DNA of 58,984 nucleotides from an uncultured SAR86 cluster bacterium (GTDB taxonomy: Bacteria > Pseudomonadota > Gammaproteobacteria > Magnimaribacterales > AG-339-G14), in contig CACAWS010000007.1 in assembly GCA_902536295.1 (NCBI GenBank), forward strand, positions 1 through 58,984. The letters are read 5' to 3'. The position numbers and the translations under genes were made by a program. Shown piece by piece: positions 14,174 to 23,682 of this stretch. Each line of letters opens with the position of its first letter. The stretch's first letter is position 1. Under the pieces are notes generated by a model. The model was given only the letters and a program-made list of their open reading frames with translations. It made no database searches and was not told where the DNA came from.

Positions 14174-15076
14174 ATGATTTCTATTAAACAAATTAATTAC
14201 GCGATCGCTGTAGCTGAAACCCTTCACTTTAAAAAGGCAGCTGAGAAATGCTTTGTCTCACCTTCTACGTTGAGTAATGCAATTACTGAAATGGAAAGCC
14301 AACTTGGAATTAAACTATTTGAACGAAATAACAAAAAAGTAATTATAACTTCACTAGGCGCTGTGATAATTGAAAAAGCTCAAAACATTAAAAATGAGGT
14401 TGATAACATTAACAAATTAAGCGAGCTTAATTCAGAACCATTATCTAATTCTATTTCACTTGGAATAATTCCAACTATAGGTCCTTTTTTATTGCCCGTG
14501 CTTCTTCCTAAAATAAAGGATGATTTCCCAAATTTAAAATTGAACATTGTAGAAGCCCAAACAGATGTCCTTTTAAGGAAAATATCTTCGGGTGAAATTG
14601 AAATGGCAATTATGGCATTGCCCTTTGAAACCTCTGGATTTAATGTTAACAAATTTTGGAAAGAGAATTTTTTTTGGATTACAAAAAAAGATGACCCAAG
14701 AGCAAAAAAAAATTCTATAAAGGCAAAAGATCTTGATCTTTCTGAACTAATTATGCTGGAAGAAGGCAATTGTCTAAAAGATCATATTTTAAATGCTTGT
14801 AAAATTAAAAATACTTCAAAAATTACGTTCAACGCCTCTACTTTGAGCACCTCGATTGAATTAGTAAAAGGGGGTATTGGTACGACACTTGTTCCCGAAA
14901 TGGCCGTTAATAAATTAATTGCTAGCAATCCAGAATTAACAAAAATTAAACTTGATGAAAAAGGACCACACAGAGAAATAGCTTTAATCTCCAGACAAAA
15001 TTATGCTGGAGCAAGGGACCTAGAAAAACTAATTCAATTATTTTCTTTTGAACTGAATAAAAATAAAAAAAGTTAA
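14174..15076 (+). CDS. oxyR: Hydrogen-peroxide-sensing LysR-family regulator OxyR
   Basis: A 300-residue LysR protein with an N-terminal winged helix-turn-helix (about 1-60, KKAAEKCFVSPSTLSNAI) and a periplasmic-binding-protein-like effector domain. The redox motif of OxyR is intact: Cys200 and Cys209 in EGNCLKDHILNACK have the same nine-residue spacing as Cys199/Cys208 of E. coli OxyR. This distinguishes it from generic LysR proteins. It diverges from katG, its expected main target, across 105 bases and converges on corC with a 6-base gap. Confidence 0.93.
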   Translation: MISIKQINYAIAVAETLHFKKAAEKCFVSPSTLSNAITEMESQLGIKLFERNNKKVIITSLGAVIIEKAQNIKNEVDNINKLSELNSEPLSNSISLGIIPTIGPFLLPVLLPKIKDDFPNLKLNIVEAQTDVLLRKISSGEIEMAIMALPFETSGFNVNKFWKENFFWITKKDDPRAKKNSIKAKDLDLSELIMLEEGNCLKDHILNACKIKNTSKITFNASTLSTSIELVKGGIGTTLVPEMAVNKLIASNPELTKIKLDEKGPHREIALISRQNYAGARDLEKLIQLFSFELNKNKKS

Positions 15077-15082
15077 AACTAA

Positions 15083-15970
15083 TTAATTTTTTATTTCTAC
15101 TTTTAATTTTTTTATTTGTCTTTTGTTGGAAGATAAAATACTGAATTTTAAATTTTCAATTTTTATCGATTCTCCTGTCTTAGGGAATCTTCCAAACTTA
15201 TTTGAAACTATTCCCCCGATAGTATCGAAATCTTCATCGGAAAAACTAGTTGAAAAACGTTCATTAAATTCTTCAATTTCAGTGATGGCATTCACCACGT
15301 ATTCAATCTCAGATTTTTGAATTATTTTTGTTTCTTCTCCGATATCAGTTTCATCCTCTATTTCGCCAACAATTTCTTCAAGGACATCTTCAATTGTAAC
15401 CAGCCCACTAACTTCCCCAAATTCATCAACGACAAGAGCCATATGACTTCTGTTGGATTTGAATTCATCTAATAAAACATTAATTTTTTTGCTTTCAGGA
15501 ATGTGATTTACCGGTCTAACAATTTCTTGGATATTTAAAGCAGAAATATCTAAGCCTTCTTTAATTAAACCTGGCGCAAACTTAAGCAAGTCTTTTGCAA
15601 GAAAAATTCCAATTATTTTCGACTCGTCTTCATTAAAGACTGGGAATCTAGAGTGAGATGATTTAACCACCTTGTCAATGAGTTCGTCTATGCTGTCAAC
15701 TTCATTTATAGAAATCATTTGAGATCTTGGGACCATCACATCCCTAACTGGTATAGAAGCGAATTCTATTGTTTCCTCCATCATTTCTAAGACATCCTTG
15801 TCAATGATGTTATTCTCTTCAGCTTCTTTCAAAACTGATGCTAGTTCATTTTGATTAACGGGTTTGAAAGAAATTTTTCTATAAATTTCTCTTAAATTAT
15901 TTCTGATTCTTTTAAATATGCCCAGTTTTGAAACTAACTGAGCCTCAGTACTTGGAGGTTCTTCTTTCAT
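15083..15970 (-). CDS. corC: CorC/HlyC-type CBS-pair transporter-associated protein (YbeX)
   Basis: A 295-residue soluble protein with two CBS domains (about 70-200; VPRSQMIS and [19 protein letters not shown]) and a C-terminal CorC_HlyC domain (about 215-293). It lacks the membrane DUF21 domain, so it is the short YbeX type linked to magnesium/cobalt efflux and, in E. coli, to ribosome metabolism. It follows ybeY with one base between them, at the end of the miaB-ybeZ-ybeY-corC run. The usual next gene, lnt, is not present; oxyR lies there instead. Confidence 0.9.
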
Positions 15971-15971
15971 C

Positions 15972-16433
15972 CTAATAAGGATCTCCTGCAGATAGCTTAT
16001 TCATTATTTCCTTTTCTAGTCTCTCCATTTTTGACGTTTCTTCTGCATCTTGATGATCATAACCAATTAAATGAAGAAGGCCGTGGATTATCATATGTTT
16101 TAGTCTATTTTCAAAGATTTTTTTATACTTTTTGGATTCTTTTAAAATTACCTCTTCGCACAAAGCTATCTCTCCTATTAATGTCTTATTCTCTCCAATA
16201 GGAAAATTCTGAGGAATTTCAAAGGACAAAACGTTAGTTGGTTTGTTTGAATTTCTATAAGTTTTATTCAACAATTGCATTTCCGCAGGGCTTACAAAGC
16301 TTACATTTAAATGATGGTTGTTAGTGAATTCATATTTAGCTATTTTGAGAGCTTCTATGACGATGTCTAAGATTTCAGGCTCAGATAAATCTACAAATTT
16401 TGAGGATCTTATGTTGTTTAGATTTAATTGCAT
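15972..16433 (-). CDS. ybeY: Endoribonuclease YbeY, rRNA maturation factor
   Basis: A 153-residue zinc-dependent RNase involved in 16S rRNA 3'-end maturation and late ribosome quality control. The diagnostic HGxLHLxGYDH motif is present (H117, H121, H127). Its ATG shares one base with the TAA stop of ybeZ (TAATG), indicating translational coupling. Length matches the family. Confidence 0.95.
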
Positions 16434-17404
16434 TAATCTTTTTTTCGCTCGTATGCTTCTATGATCTTTTGGACTAAATTATGTCTAACAACGTCATCTG
16501 CATGAAAATAGTGAAATGCAATATCTTTTTGAGAATCAAGAATTTTTATAGCGTCTGACAATCCTGATGGAGTTCCTTTTGGTAAATCGGTTTGAGTGAT
16601 GTCCCCAGTCACAACTGCAGTAGATCCAAAACCGATCCTAGTCAGAAACATTTTCATCTGAGCTGGAGTGCAGTTTTGCGCTTCATCCAGTATCAAAAAA
16701 GCATCATTTAGAGTTCGGCCTCTCATGTAAGCCAAGGGAGCAACCTCTATTTTTCCATTCTCGATTAATCTTCCTACTTTTTCTGGCCCCATCATATCAA
16801 AGAGCGCGTCATACAAAGGTCTTAAATAAGGATCAACTTTTTGGGAAAGATCTCCAGGTAAGAATCCTAAATGTTCACCTGCTTCCACAGCGGGTCTCGT
16901 CAAAATTATCTTGTTTACTTTTTCTTCAACAAACATATTTACTGCAGCAGCAACTGCAATATAGGTCTTTCCTGTTCCAGCAGGTCCGATCCCAAAAGCA
17001 ATATCATGATCCATGATTGCTTGAACAAAGTTTTTTTGAGACTTATTTCTAGGAGTTACGTACAACTTAGGAGTTTGAATAGTTAAATCTTTTTCTTTTT
17101 CTAACTCAAAAATGGTGCCATCTGAGTCTGATGCTGTTCCGTTAAGTGCCCTGCAAATAGAAAAATGGACTTCGTCGGGAGACACTGATTCACTGGTTTG
17201 AGCAAGAGCAGCTAAATCTTCAAGAATCATTCTCGCTTTCACCACATTATTTTTTTCTCCGGATATAGAAAAACTATTACCCCTGCTTTTAATTTTAATT
17301 GCTAATGAATTCTCTATCTGTTCCAGATTTGCGTTTACAGGACCGCAAATCAAGGAAAGATTTTGTGTTTCTATTTCAGGTAACTTAAATTTTAATTTTG
17401 GCAT
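16433..17404 (-). CDS. ybeZ: PhoH-like P-loop ATPase YbeZ
   Basis: A 323-residue PhoH-family ATPase thought to act as an RNA helicase partner of YbeY. A KH-like N-terminal region (about 15-70) precedes the ATPase. Walker A is GPAGTGKT at 140-147, and the Walker B region is FLILDEAQNC. It lies between miaB (3-base gap) and ybeY (1-base overlap), the conserved order in gammaproteobacteria. Confidence 0.94.
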   Translation of the reverse strand: MPKLKFKLPEIETQNLSLICGPVNANLEQIENSLAIKIKSRGNSFSISGEKNNVVKARMILEDLAALAQTSESVSPDEVHFSICRALNGTASDSDGTIFELEKEKDLTIQTPKLYVTPRNKSQKNFVQAIMDHDIAFGIGPAGTGKTYIAVAAAVNMFVEEKVNKIILTRPAVEAGEHLGFLPGDLSQKVDPYLRPLYDALFDMMGPEKVGRLIENGKIEVAPLAYMRGRTLNDAFLILDEAQNCTPAQMKMFLTRIGFGSTAVVTGDITQTDLPKGTPSGLSDAIKILDSQKDIAFHYFHADDVVRHNLVQKIIEAYERKKD

Positions 17405-17407
17405 ATA

Positions 17408-18730
17408 TTAGAATCTTTCTAACTCACCCCTTAATGAATTTGTTAATTGGTCAACAATTTTAATGTTTTCAAAATTTCCCACTACATCTTTATGTGAAGG
17501 AAAATTAACAACTCTATTATTTTCAGTTCTTGCCTGAAGTTCTCCAGGATTTTTTTTAGACACACCGATTACTAAACAATTTTCTATAGTTCCAACCATC
17601 TTTCTTGATATTTTAGACGAAAGTTCATTAAGTTTATGCTGCAAAATAGAAAGTCTTTCTTTTTTTATTTCAATACTAACATTGTCTTCCATTTCTGATG
17701 CGGGCGTATTTGGCCTCGGGCTATAAATGAAACTAAAAGATTCATCAAATCCCACTTCATCAACTATGTCCATAGTATCTTGAAAGTCTTTGTCTGTTTC
17801 TCCTGGAAATCCAACAATGAAGTCAGATGAAAAACTTATATTAGGCCTGCTTTCTCTTATTCTCGCGATTAAATCTAAATAAAAGGAAGAGGTATATCTC
17901 CTTCTCATTAATTTTAGAATTCTATTTGAACCACTTTGCACTGGCAAATGGACATGGCTCACAAGTTCGGGAACAAATTTATAAAGTTCCACTAAGTCTT
18001 CCTTAAATTCATATGGATGACTGGTGGTAAATCTAATTCTATCAATTCCGGTGATTTGAGAAGTTTTTTCAATTAAAAATGCTAGAGATTTTTTTTCATT
18101 CTTGTAAGTACCTTTAAAGTTATTAACATTTTGCCCTAAAAGATTTACCTCACGCACTCCTCTCGAGGCTAAAGAATCTATTTCATTCAAAATATCTTCT
18201 ACAGGACGACTAACTTCATGGCCTCTTGTATGTGGAACAACGCAAAATGAACAATATTTATTACACCCCTCAGCTACGGAAACAAATGCTGTGACTTCGT
18301 CAGTTTTTGATTGAGGAAGATGATCAAATTTTTCAATTTTTGGAAAACTTACGTCAAGTTGTCTGCTCAAGTTTTGAGCAGCATCAGAATACATCTTTGG
18401 AAGTCTATGAAGTGTTTGTGGTCCAAATACAATGTCAACTGCTGGAGCTCTTTGTGTTATTTTTTTTCCTTCTTGGCTAGCTACACATCCTCCGATTGCT
18501 ATTTTTATATTGGGATTTTTATCTTTCAGTTTTTTCCATCTTCCAATTTGGTGAAATACTTTCTCTTGAGCTTTTTCTCTAATTGAACATGTATTTAGAA
18601 CCAGTAAATCTGCTTCTTCTGGGTTATTTGTAGATTCAAATTCTTCTTTTTCAGACAAAAGATCCAACATTTTTTCTGAATCATACTCATTCATTTGACA
18701 TCCATGAGTTTTTATAAAAACCTTTCTCAT
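17408..18730 (-). CDS. miaB: tRNA-2-methylthio-N6-dimethylallyladenosine synthase
   Basis: A 440-residue radical-SAM methylthiotransferase that modifies A37 of tRNAs. The N-terminal UPF0004 domain carries the second cluster's cysteines (C11, C48, C82). The radical-SAM CxxxCxxC motif is C156, C160, C163 ([16 protein letters not shown]). A C-terminal TRAM domain follows (about 377-438). Its ATG overlaps the orn stop by four bases (ATGA), so orn and miaB are coupled at the head of the RNA-maturation operon. Confidence 0.96.
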   Translation of the reverse strand: MRKVFIKTHGCQMNEYDSEKMLDLLSEKEEFESTNNPEEADLLVLNTCSIREKAQEKVFHQIGRWKKLKDKNPNIKIAIGGCVASQEGKKITQRAPAVDIVFGPQTLHRLPKMYSDAAQNLSRQLDVSFPKIEKFDHLPQSKTDEVTAFVSVAEGCNKYCSFCVVPHTRGHEVSRPVEDILNEIDSLASRGVREVNLLGQNVNNFKGTYKNEKKSLAFLIEKTSQITGIDRIRFTTSHPYEFKEDLVELYKFVPELVSHVHLPVQSGSNRILKLMRRRYTSSFYLDLIARIRESRPNISFSSDFIVGFPGETDKDFQDTMDIVDEVGFDESFSFIYSPRPNTPASEMEDNVSIEIKKERLSILQHKLNELSSKISRKMVGTIENCLVIGVSKKNPGELQARTENNRVVNFPSHKDVVGNFENIKIVDQLTNSLRGELERF

Positions 18731-19281
18731 TTCGATTCTAGTGATTTTGCAAAAATTGTATCTCTATAAAAACGTAGTTCATTTATTGATTCATAGACAT
18801 CGGCCTGAGCTCTATGAGCAGCTGTCTTATTTGAATGTTGTATTGAAATTTCTGGCCTCCATCGTTTAGTGAGTTCTTTAACAGAGCTGACATCTATACA
18901 TCTATAATGAAAATAATCTTCTAATTCAGGCATATATAGAGTCAAAAACTTTCTATCATGCCAAACAGTATTACCGCAAAGAGGAGAAGAATTCTTTTTT
19001 ACATGTTCTCTAAGAAATCTTAAAGTTTCTTGTTCTGCCTCTTTTTGAGTAACCTTGCTCTTTAGCACGTCATCGATCAATCCGGAATCTCCATGATGGG
19101 TTTGATTCCAATCGTCCATAGCGTCTATATATTCTTGCGGTTGAGAAATCACAATATTTGGCCCGTCAATTATCTCAGTAAGATCTTCATTAGTGACTGC
19201 TGTAAAGATTTCAATTATCCTTTCAGCATTAGGATCTAATCCTGTCATTTCTAAATCCAACCAGATTAATTTTTTTTCCAT
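18727..19281 (-). CDS. orn: Oligoribonuclease
   Basis: A 184-residue DEDDh 3'-5' exoribonuclease that degrades 2-5 nt RNA (and pGpG from cyclic-di-GMP turnover). Catalytic residues are visible as D9 and E11 ([11 protein letters not shown]), the aspartate of the middle Exo II region, and His/Asp in [11 protein letters not shown]. It is the first gene of the minus-strand operon orn-miaB-ybeZ-ybeY-corC and diverges from ubiE over only 37 bases. Confidence 0.95.
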   Translation of the reverse strand: MEKKLIWLDLEMTGLDPNAERIIEIFTAVTNEDLTEIIDGPNIVISQPQEYIDAMDDWNQTHHGDSGLIDDVLKSKVTQKEAEQETLRFLREHVKKNSSPLCGNTVWHDRKFLTLYMPELEDYFHYRCIDVSSVKELTKRWRPEISIQHSNKTAAHRAQADVYESINELRFYRDTIFAKSLESK

Positions 19282-19318
19282 ACGATTACTCTACAATAGT
19301 AACAAAATAAGCGAATTT

Positions 19319-20074
19319 ATGACTAAAGAGAATAAAAACGAAACTCATTTCGGTTACAAAAAAGTTAACTCTAAAGAAAAACCTGATTTGGTTAAAGAGG
19401 TTTTTGATTCAGTATCAAATAAATATGATCTTATGAATGATTTGATGTCATTAGGTATTCACAGACTTTGGAAGAAGGCCACAGTTCAAATGAGTAATCT
19501 AAGAAATGGAAACTCTGTTTTAGACGTAGCGGGTGGAACTGGAGATTTAGCTATTTTATTTTCAGATATAGTTGGAAAGTCTGGTGAAATCTTTTTGTCA
19601 GATATTAACGAAAAGATGCTTAAAGTTGGTAGAGATAGAATTATCGATTCTGGTTGCAACAACATTCAAAATTTAGTTGCTGACGCGGAAGATTTGCCAT
19701 TTGAAAAAGAAAAATTTCACTGTATTTCAATTGCCTTTGGAATCAGAAACGTAACAAATAAAGAAAAAGCATTAAAAGAGTTTTATAGATGCCTAAAGCC
19801 TGGAGGAAGACTTTTGGTTTTAGAATTCTCAAATCCTGAATACAACTGGCTCTCTGACTTATATGACCTTTATTCTTTCAATCTTTTGCCTAAATTAGGA
19901 GAGTGGATTGTTGGCGACAGCAAAAGTTACGAATATCTTGCAGAGTCTATAAGAATGCATCCTAGCCAAGACGAATTTCTCAAAATGCTTAATCACGCAG
20001 GATTTAATAATACTAATTATCAAAACATGACGGGTGGCATCGTTGCCTTGCACACTGGTGAAAAAAATAAATGA
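19319..20074 (+). CDS. ubiE: Ubiquinone/menaquinone C-methyltransferase UbiE
   Basis: A class I SAM methyltransferase of 251 residues from the chosen ATG. The frame is open further upstream to 19193, but that extension would overlap orn and has no homology, while MTKENKNETHFGYKKV is the normal UbiE start. It methylates the benzoquinol (and demethylmenaquinol) ring. Motif I is VLDVAGGTGDLA (about 71-82), and the family signature SNKYDLMNDLMSLG is near 33-46. It overlaps ubiB by four bases. The usual ubiJ between ubiE and ubiB is absent. Confidence 0.95.
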   Translation: MTKENKNETHFGYKKVNSKEKPDLVKEVFDSVSNKYDLMNDLMSLGIHRLWKKATVQMSNLRNGNSVLDVAGGTGDLAILFSDIVGKSGEIFLSDINEKMLKVGRDRIIDSGCNNIQNLVADAEDLPFEKEKFHCISIAFGIRNVTNKEKALKEFYRCLKPGGRLLVLEFSNPEYNWLSDLYDLYSFNLLPKLGEWIVGDSKSYEYLAESIRMHPSQDEFLKMLNHAGFNNTNYQNMTGGIVALHTGEKNK

Positions 20075-21618
20075 CCGCACTATTACGTTTTTTTAAGATC
20101 GTCTACTTATTTTTTTGCTATCGTATTAATGAATTAATTCCAAAAAGCGTTTTGCCTAAATGGTTAGTATTTTTATCTATCTTAAATCCTTTTCAATTTT
20201 CAAAGAAGAATAAAAATTCTGGTCAACGACTTGCTGAAGCTTTAGAAAAAGCTGGACCGGTTTTTATAAAGTTTGGACAAATCCTATCCACCAGGCCTGA
20301 TTTTTTAGAAAAAGAAATAGTTGAAGAATTAAAAAAATTCCAAAATAACTTAAAGCCATTTGATTCAAATACTGCAAAAAAGATAATTGAATCCGATTTA
20401 GGTAAGTCGATAGATGAATTATTTGCAAATTTTAACTCGGAACCTCTCGCTGCAGCTTCGATAGCCCAAGTCCACGAAGCTGAATTGCACTCAGGTGAAA
20501 AAGTCGTGATAAAAGTTGTGAGGCCGGGCCTTGAGAAAAAAATCAAAAATGATTTAGCTTTGTTAAAAGCCCTTGGCTACATAACTTCTAAATTTAAATC
20601 TGATGCAAAAAGACTAAAGTTGAAAGAGATGATCAAGGAATATGAATATGTGATAACTTCGGAAATTGACTTAAAAAAAGAAGCTGGAAACACCATGCAA
20701 ACAAGAAACTTTTTTCAAAATAACGATCTGTTGTATGTTCCGAATACATACCTTGAATTTTCTGGTCCTAGAACACTCACCCTTGAGAAAATTGATGGAA
20801 TTCCAGTATCTGATATAGAAACTTTAAAAGAAAAAAATGTAAATCTAAAATTACTCTCGGAACGTGGGGTAAGTATTTTTTTTAAACAATTATTTGAAGA
20901 TAATTTTTTTCATGCTGATATGCATCCAGGCAACATATTTGTTAACGCTTCAAATCCTAATGCACCATCTTATGTTGCAGTTGATTATGCAATCTGTGGA
21001 AGCCTCAGTGAAACAGAACAATTATTAATAGGTAAAATGCTAGCCGACATGTTTAGTAGAAACTACGCAGGAGTTGCAAAAACGATGATTTCTGCAGAGT
21101 GGGTAGATTCAGAAACTAAACCAATAGAACTTGAAGTTACTATCAGAACCGCATTAGACCCAATTTTTGAAAAGCCGTTTAGTGAAATAAAATTTGGAGA
21201 AATGCTTTTGTATCTTTTTGAAGAAACAAGAATTTATAACTTATCACTTCCTCCATCTTTACTACTTTTACACAAAACGCTTCTCAATATTGAAGGTTTA
21301 GGACGTCAGATTTATCCAGATCTTGATTTATGGAGCACAGCAAAACCTTTCATTCAACAATGGGTAAATAAAAAATATAACCCCACAAATTTATTAAAAA
21401 AATTTAAAAAAGATGCACCTTCCTTGTTTGAAAAAGCTTATGAATTTCCAGAAAAACTTGAGTCAATTTTTGAAAATGTTTCCAACTTACATGAATTTAA
21501 TGACGAAGTTAAAGGTCTAAGAAAAGAAATAGAAACCCAAAAAAATTCTTTAAAATATTTATTAATTACTTCTGCCGTAATTATTATTTCGGTAGTATCA
21601 ATTGCATTAAGCTTATGA
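20071..21618 (+). CDS. ubiB: UbiB, ADCK/ABC1-type kinase-like protein of ubiquinone synthesis
   Basis: A 515-residue UbiB-family protein needed for ubiquinone production, with an atypical protein-kinase-like fold. Visible motifs are KFGQILSTRPDFL (about 71-83, the KxGQ motif), AAASIAQVHEAEL (about 130-142) and the catalytic-like FFHADMHPGNIFVN (about 282-295). The C-terminus has one strong hydrophobic segment (about 493-513), where E. coli UbiB has two membrane helices. Four-base overlaps with both ubiE and hisE suggest strict cotranslation. Confidence 0.95.
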   Translation: MTALLRFFKIVYLFFCYRINELIPKSVLPKWLVFLSILNPFQFSKKNKNSGQRLAEALEKAGPVFIKFGQILSTRPDFLEKEIVEELKKFQNNLKPFDSNTAKKIIESDLGKSIDELFANFNSEPLAAASIAQVHEAELHSGEKVVIKVVRPGLEKKIKNDLALLKALGYITSKFKSDAKRLKLKEMIKEYEYVITSEIDLKKEAGNTMQTRNFFQNNDLLYVPNTYLEFSGPRTLTLEKIDGIPVSDIETLKEKNVNLKLLSERGVSIFFKQLFEDNFFHADMHPGNIFVNASNPNAPSYVAVDYAICGSLSETEQLLIGKMLADMFSRNYAGVAKTMISAEWVDSETKPIELEVTIRTALDPIFEKPFSEIKFGEMLLYLFEETRIYNLSLPPSLLLLHKTLLNIEGLGRQIYPDLDLWSTAKPFIQQWVNKKYNPTNLLKKFKKDAPSLFEKAYEFPEKLESIFENVSNLHEFNDEVKGLRKEIETQKNSLKYLLITSAVIIISVVSIALSL

Positions 21619-21941
21619 ATGATAAAAACAATGTTATAGAGAGGCTCTCTGATATTATCAAAGACAGAAAAGAATCCTCTGATTCGAGCTCTTACACCTC
21701 GATGCTTTATTCGGAAGGAATACAAAAAATAATTTCAAAAATTAAAGAAGAATCAAATGAATTAATTGAGGCTGCCTTAGACGATGTCAAAAAAGATGAC
21801 GCAATAATTCATGAAGCTGCAGACCTCTTGTTTCACGTCATGGTATTATTAGCTTATATGGGAATAGATCCTTCTGAAATTCTTAGAGAGTTAGAAAAAA
21901 GGGAAGGTATTTCCGGAATAGAAGAAAAATCTAAGAGGTAA
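21615..21941 (+). CDS. hisE: Phosphoribosyl-ATP pyrophosphatase
   Basis: A 108-residue MazG-like all-alpha NTP pyrophosphohydrolase for the second step of histidine synthesis. The core shows [17 protein letters not shown] and [18 protein letters not shown], with the metal-binding ExxE and ExxD residues. In pseudomonads hisI and hisE lie between ubiB and tatA. Here only hisE remains, so the phosphoribosyl-AMP cyclohydrolase (hisI) must be elsewhere or missing. It overlaps ubiB by four bases, with tatA two bases downstream. Confidence 0.9.
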   Translation: MNDKNNVIERLSDIIKDRKESSDSSSYTSMLYSEGIQKIISKIKEESNELIEAALDDVKKDDAIIHEAADLLFHVMVLLAYMGIDPSEILRELEKREGISGIEEKSKR

Positions 21942-21943
21942 TA

Positions 21944-22123
21944 ATGGGTTTCGGTGGAATAAGTATTTGGCAACTTCTAATTATTTTAGCAATCATAATT
22001 CTTATTTTTGGTACTAGAAGATTTAGAAATATGGGCGGTGATTTAGGCTCAGCCTTTAAAAATTTTAGAAAGGCAGTCAAAGAAGAGCCCGAAGAGGAAA
22101 AAAAGGAAGACGATCCTCAATAA
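21944..22123 (+). CDS. tatA: Sec-independent translocase subunit TatA
   Basis: A 59-residue protein beginning [18 protein letters not shown]. One N-terminal transmembrane helix (about 6-21) is followed by a hinge (FGTRRFR), an amphipathic helix ([18 protein letters not shown]) and an acidic/lysine tail. This is the TatA pattern; TatA oligomers form the pore for folded twin-arginine substrates. It is immediately followed by tatB and tatC, and the next ATG directly abuts its TAA stop. Confidence 0.92.
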   Translation: MGFGGISIWQLLIILAIIILIFGTRRFRNMGGDLGSAFKNFRKAVKEEPEEEKKEDDPQ

Positions 22124-22324
22124 ATGTTCGATATTGGTTTTTTTGAGATTTTAATAATCTGTTTTATCTCCTTAATAATTTTAGGACCCAAAAGACTGCC
22201 TGCCTTCATTACTTCGGTTGAAGAAATTTACCTAAAATTCAAAAGCGGGTTTAGAAAACTGAAACAGGAACTTTATACTGAAGGTTTTGAGGATAAAAAA
22301 AATAAAGATGACTCAGGACAATAG
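22124..22324 (+). CDS. tatB: Sec-independent translocase subunit TatB (short)
   Basis: A 66-residue protein with the TatB start MFDIGFFEILIICFISLIILGPKRLP, summarised here as helix 5-21 followed by the GPKRLP hinge. The conserved Glu8 within the membrane helix supports TatB over a second TatA. TatB forms the substrate-recognition complex with TatC. It is much shorter than E. coli TatB (171 residues) and keeps only the helix, amphipathic segment and a brief charged tail. It overlaps the chosen tatC start by 17 bases. Confidence 0.88.
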   Translation: MFDIGFFEILIICFISLIILGPKRLPAFITSVEEIYLKFKSGFRKLKQELYTEGFEDKKNKDDSGQ

Positions 22325-23021
22325 CTCGATTCTTTTTCAATTAGGTTTGGTAAGAAATTTACTCTTGAGAACTATTAGTGTACTAATCTTTTTTTTTGCT
22401 ATATTAACTTTTTATCAAGAGTCAATTTACATATTTGTAGCTAACCCACTGATGCAATTTTTGCCAGATAATTCTTATATGATAGCTACTGGCGTTGCTT
22501 CTCCATTTTTGACTCCATTAAAATTAAGTTTCTACATAGCTTTGTTTTTAGCGGTTCCGTACTTAGTTATTGAATTTTTAAATTTTATTTCGCCTGGGCT
22601 TTATCGTCGAGAAAAATTGTTTTCTATTTCTATCAGCGTTTGTAGTGTAATTTTATTTTATGCAGGCATGGCATTCGCTTTTTACCTTGTATTTCCGTTA
22701 ATTTTTTCGTTTTTCATAACATCTGCGCCTTCAAATATAAGTGTTATGACTGACATATCTCAATACCTAGATTTTGTTATCACAATTCTATTAGCTTTCG
22801 GCTTTGCCTTTGAAATGCCGATATTAATCCTAGCAATAATTTGGGGTGGCCTGGCTTCAAGAGAAAGTTTAACTAAAGCCAGACCGTATGTGATTATTGG
22901 CTGTTTTGTAGTTGGAATGTTGCTCACTCCGCCGGATGTAATAAGTCAAACTTTATTAGCAGTTCCAACTTGGATTTTATTTGAGCTAGGATTATTTGTT
23001 TCAAGATTCATAAAGAAATGA
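22308..23021 (+). CDS. tatC: Sec-independent translocase subunit TatC
   Basis: A 237-residue polytopic inner-membrane protein and the twin-arginine receptor of the Tat system. The ATG at 22308 (MTQDNSS) is preferred over an in-frame TTG at 22287. Strong family motifs are IATGVASPFLTPLKLSFY, GLYRREKLF (with the critical Glu corresponding to E. coli E103), VFPLIFSFF and VVGMLLTPPDVISQTLL. Six membrane helices are evident. The near-invariant N-terminal HLxELR is degenerate here (FQLGLVR), losing the Glu that corresponds to E. coli E15. Four bases overlap with the next gene. Confidence 0.95.
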   Translation: MTQDNSSILFQLGLVRNLLLRTISVLIFFFAILTFYQESIYIFVANPLMQFLPDNSYMIATGVASPFLTPLKLSFYIALFLAVPYLVIEFLNFISPGLYRREKLFSISISVCSVILFYAGMAFAFYLVFPLIFSFFITSAPSNISVMTDISQYLDFVITILLAFGFAFEMPILILAIIWGGLASRESLTKARPYVIIGCFVVGMLLTPPDVISQTLLAVPTWILFELGLFVSRFIKK

Positions 23022-23437
23022 ATAATAATTTAAGAATGATGCTCGGTTATTTAGGCTTCCTACCGTTTGGATTTCTTGCAGTCTTACCTTGGATCATTGG
23101 CGAAGAGTTTACCTTTCAATCTTACTTCTTATTAACAGTTTATGGGGCAATCATTTTGTCTTTCTTGGCTGGAATGAGTTGGGGCTGGAATATTTCTAAT
23201 AAAAAAAATCTATTCATTGGAATTTCATTTTCTTTGATTAGCTTTTTTTTAATAATTATTGGTTATTTTTATTTAGAAATAGCGTTAGTTATTTTTGCAA
23301 TAACTTTTCCGTTATTTTATATTTTTGAAAAAGAAGCTAATGAGTTTATGCAGAACGAGAACTATTTGAAATTGAGAAAAAATCTTACTTCAGCAGTTTC
23401 TGGATGTTTTATGCTAAGTTTTTTGACAACTTTGTAA
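23018..23437 (+). CDS. DUF3429 family membrane protein
   Basis: A 139-residue protein with four or five hydrophobic helices. The start MLGYLGFLPFGFLAVLPW and the loop SFLAGMSWGW match the DUF3429 pattern (LGxxGLxPF and FLGGxxWG). The family is of unknown function and common in proteobacteria. It overlaps tatC by four bases, so it is translated with the Tat genes. No link to Tat export is known, and position alone does not prove one. Confidence 0.75.
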   Translation: MNNNLRMMLGYLGFLPFGFLAVLPWIIGEEFTFQSYFLLTVYGAIILSFLAGMSWGWNISNKKNLFIGISFSLISFFLIIIGYFYLEIALVIFAITFPLFYIFEKEANEFMQNENYLKLRKNLTSAVSGCFMLSFLTTL

Positions 23438-23439
23438 AA

Positions 23440-23682
23440 ATGATAAGAATCATATTAATAGCAGCCTTTGTTTTAGTAACAGTTTTAATAATTGGAAATC
23501 TTTTAGCCAATAGAAATCAAAATAGTCCGAGAATCTTCAGTTACTTATTAGCTATTGTGATAGTGGCTTTAATTGCTGGCTTCGCGATTTGGTTATTGCC
23601 TCGCTTGGGGATTAATCTGTCTGGATTCTTTCAAAGAATTTTACCTTTAGTTAATTCACTAAGAGGGATTTTACCCTTCTAA
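23440..23682 (+). CDS. Small two-helix membrane protein of unknown function
   Basis: An 80-residue protein starting MIRIILIAAF, chosen because its ATG lies two bases after the preceding stop (an in-frame extension overlaps DUF3429). Two hydrophobic helices (about 2-20 and 33-52) flank a polar loop, and the tail has LPLVNSLRGILPF. It resembles the membrane-anchoring N-terminus of some DnaJ-like proteins, but no J domain follows. Its end overlaps the convergent aldolase gene by 12 bases. Function not recognised. Confidence 0.55.
   Translation: MIRIILIAAFVLVTVLIIGNLLANRNQNSPRIFSYLLAIVIVALIAGFAIWLLPRLGINLSGFFQRILPLVNSLRGILPF

Noticed and set aside
14380-14769. 129-codon minus-strand frame antisense to oxyR
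   Set aside because: Fully inside oxyR, whose redox motif is intact. Composition is that of a shadow frame.
19193-19318. N-terminal extension of ubiE by 42 codons
   Set aside because: It would lie inside the divergent orn gene and carries no UbiE homology. The ATG at 19319 gives the normal family start.
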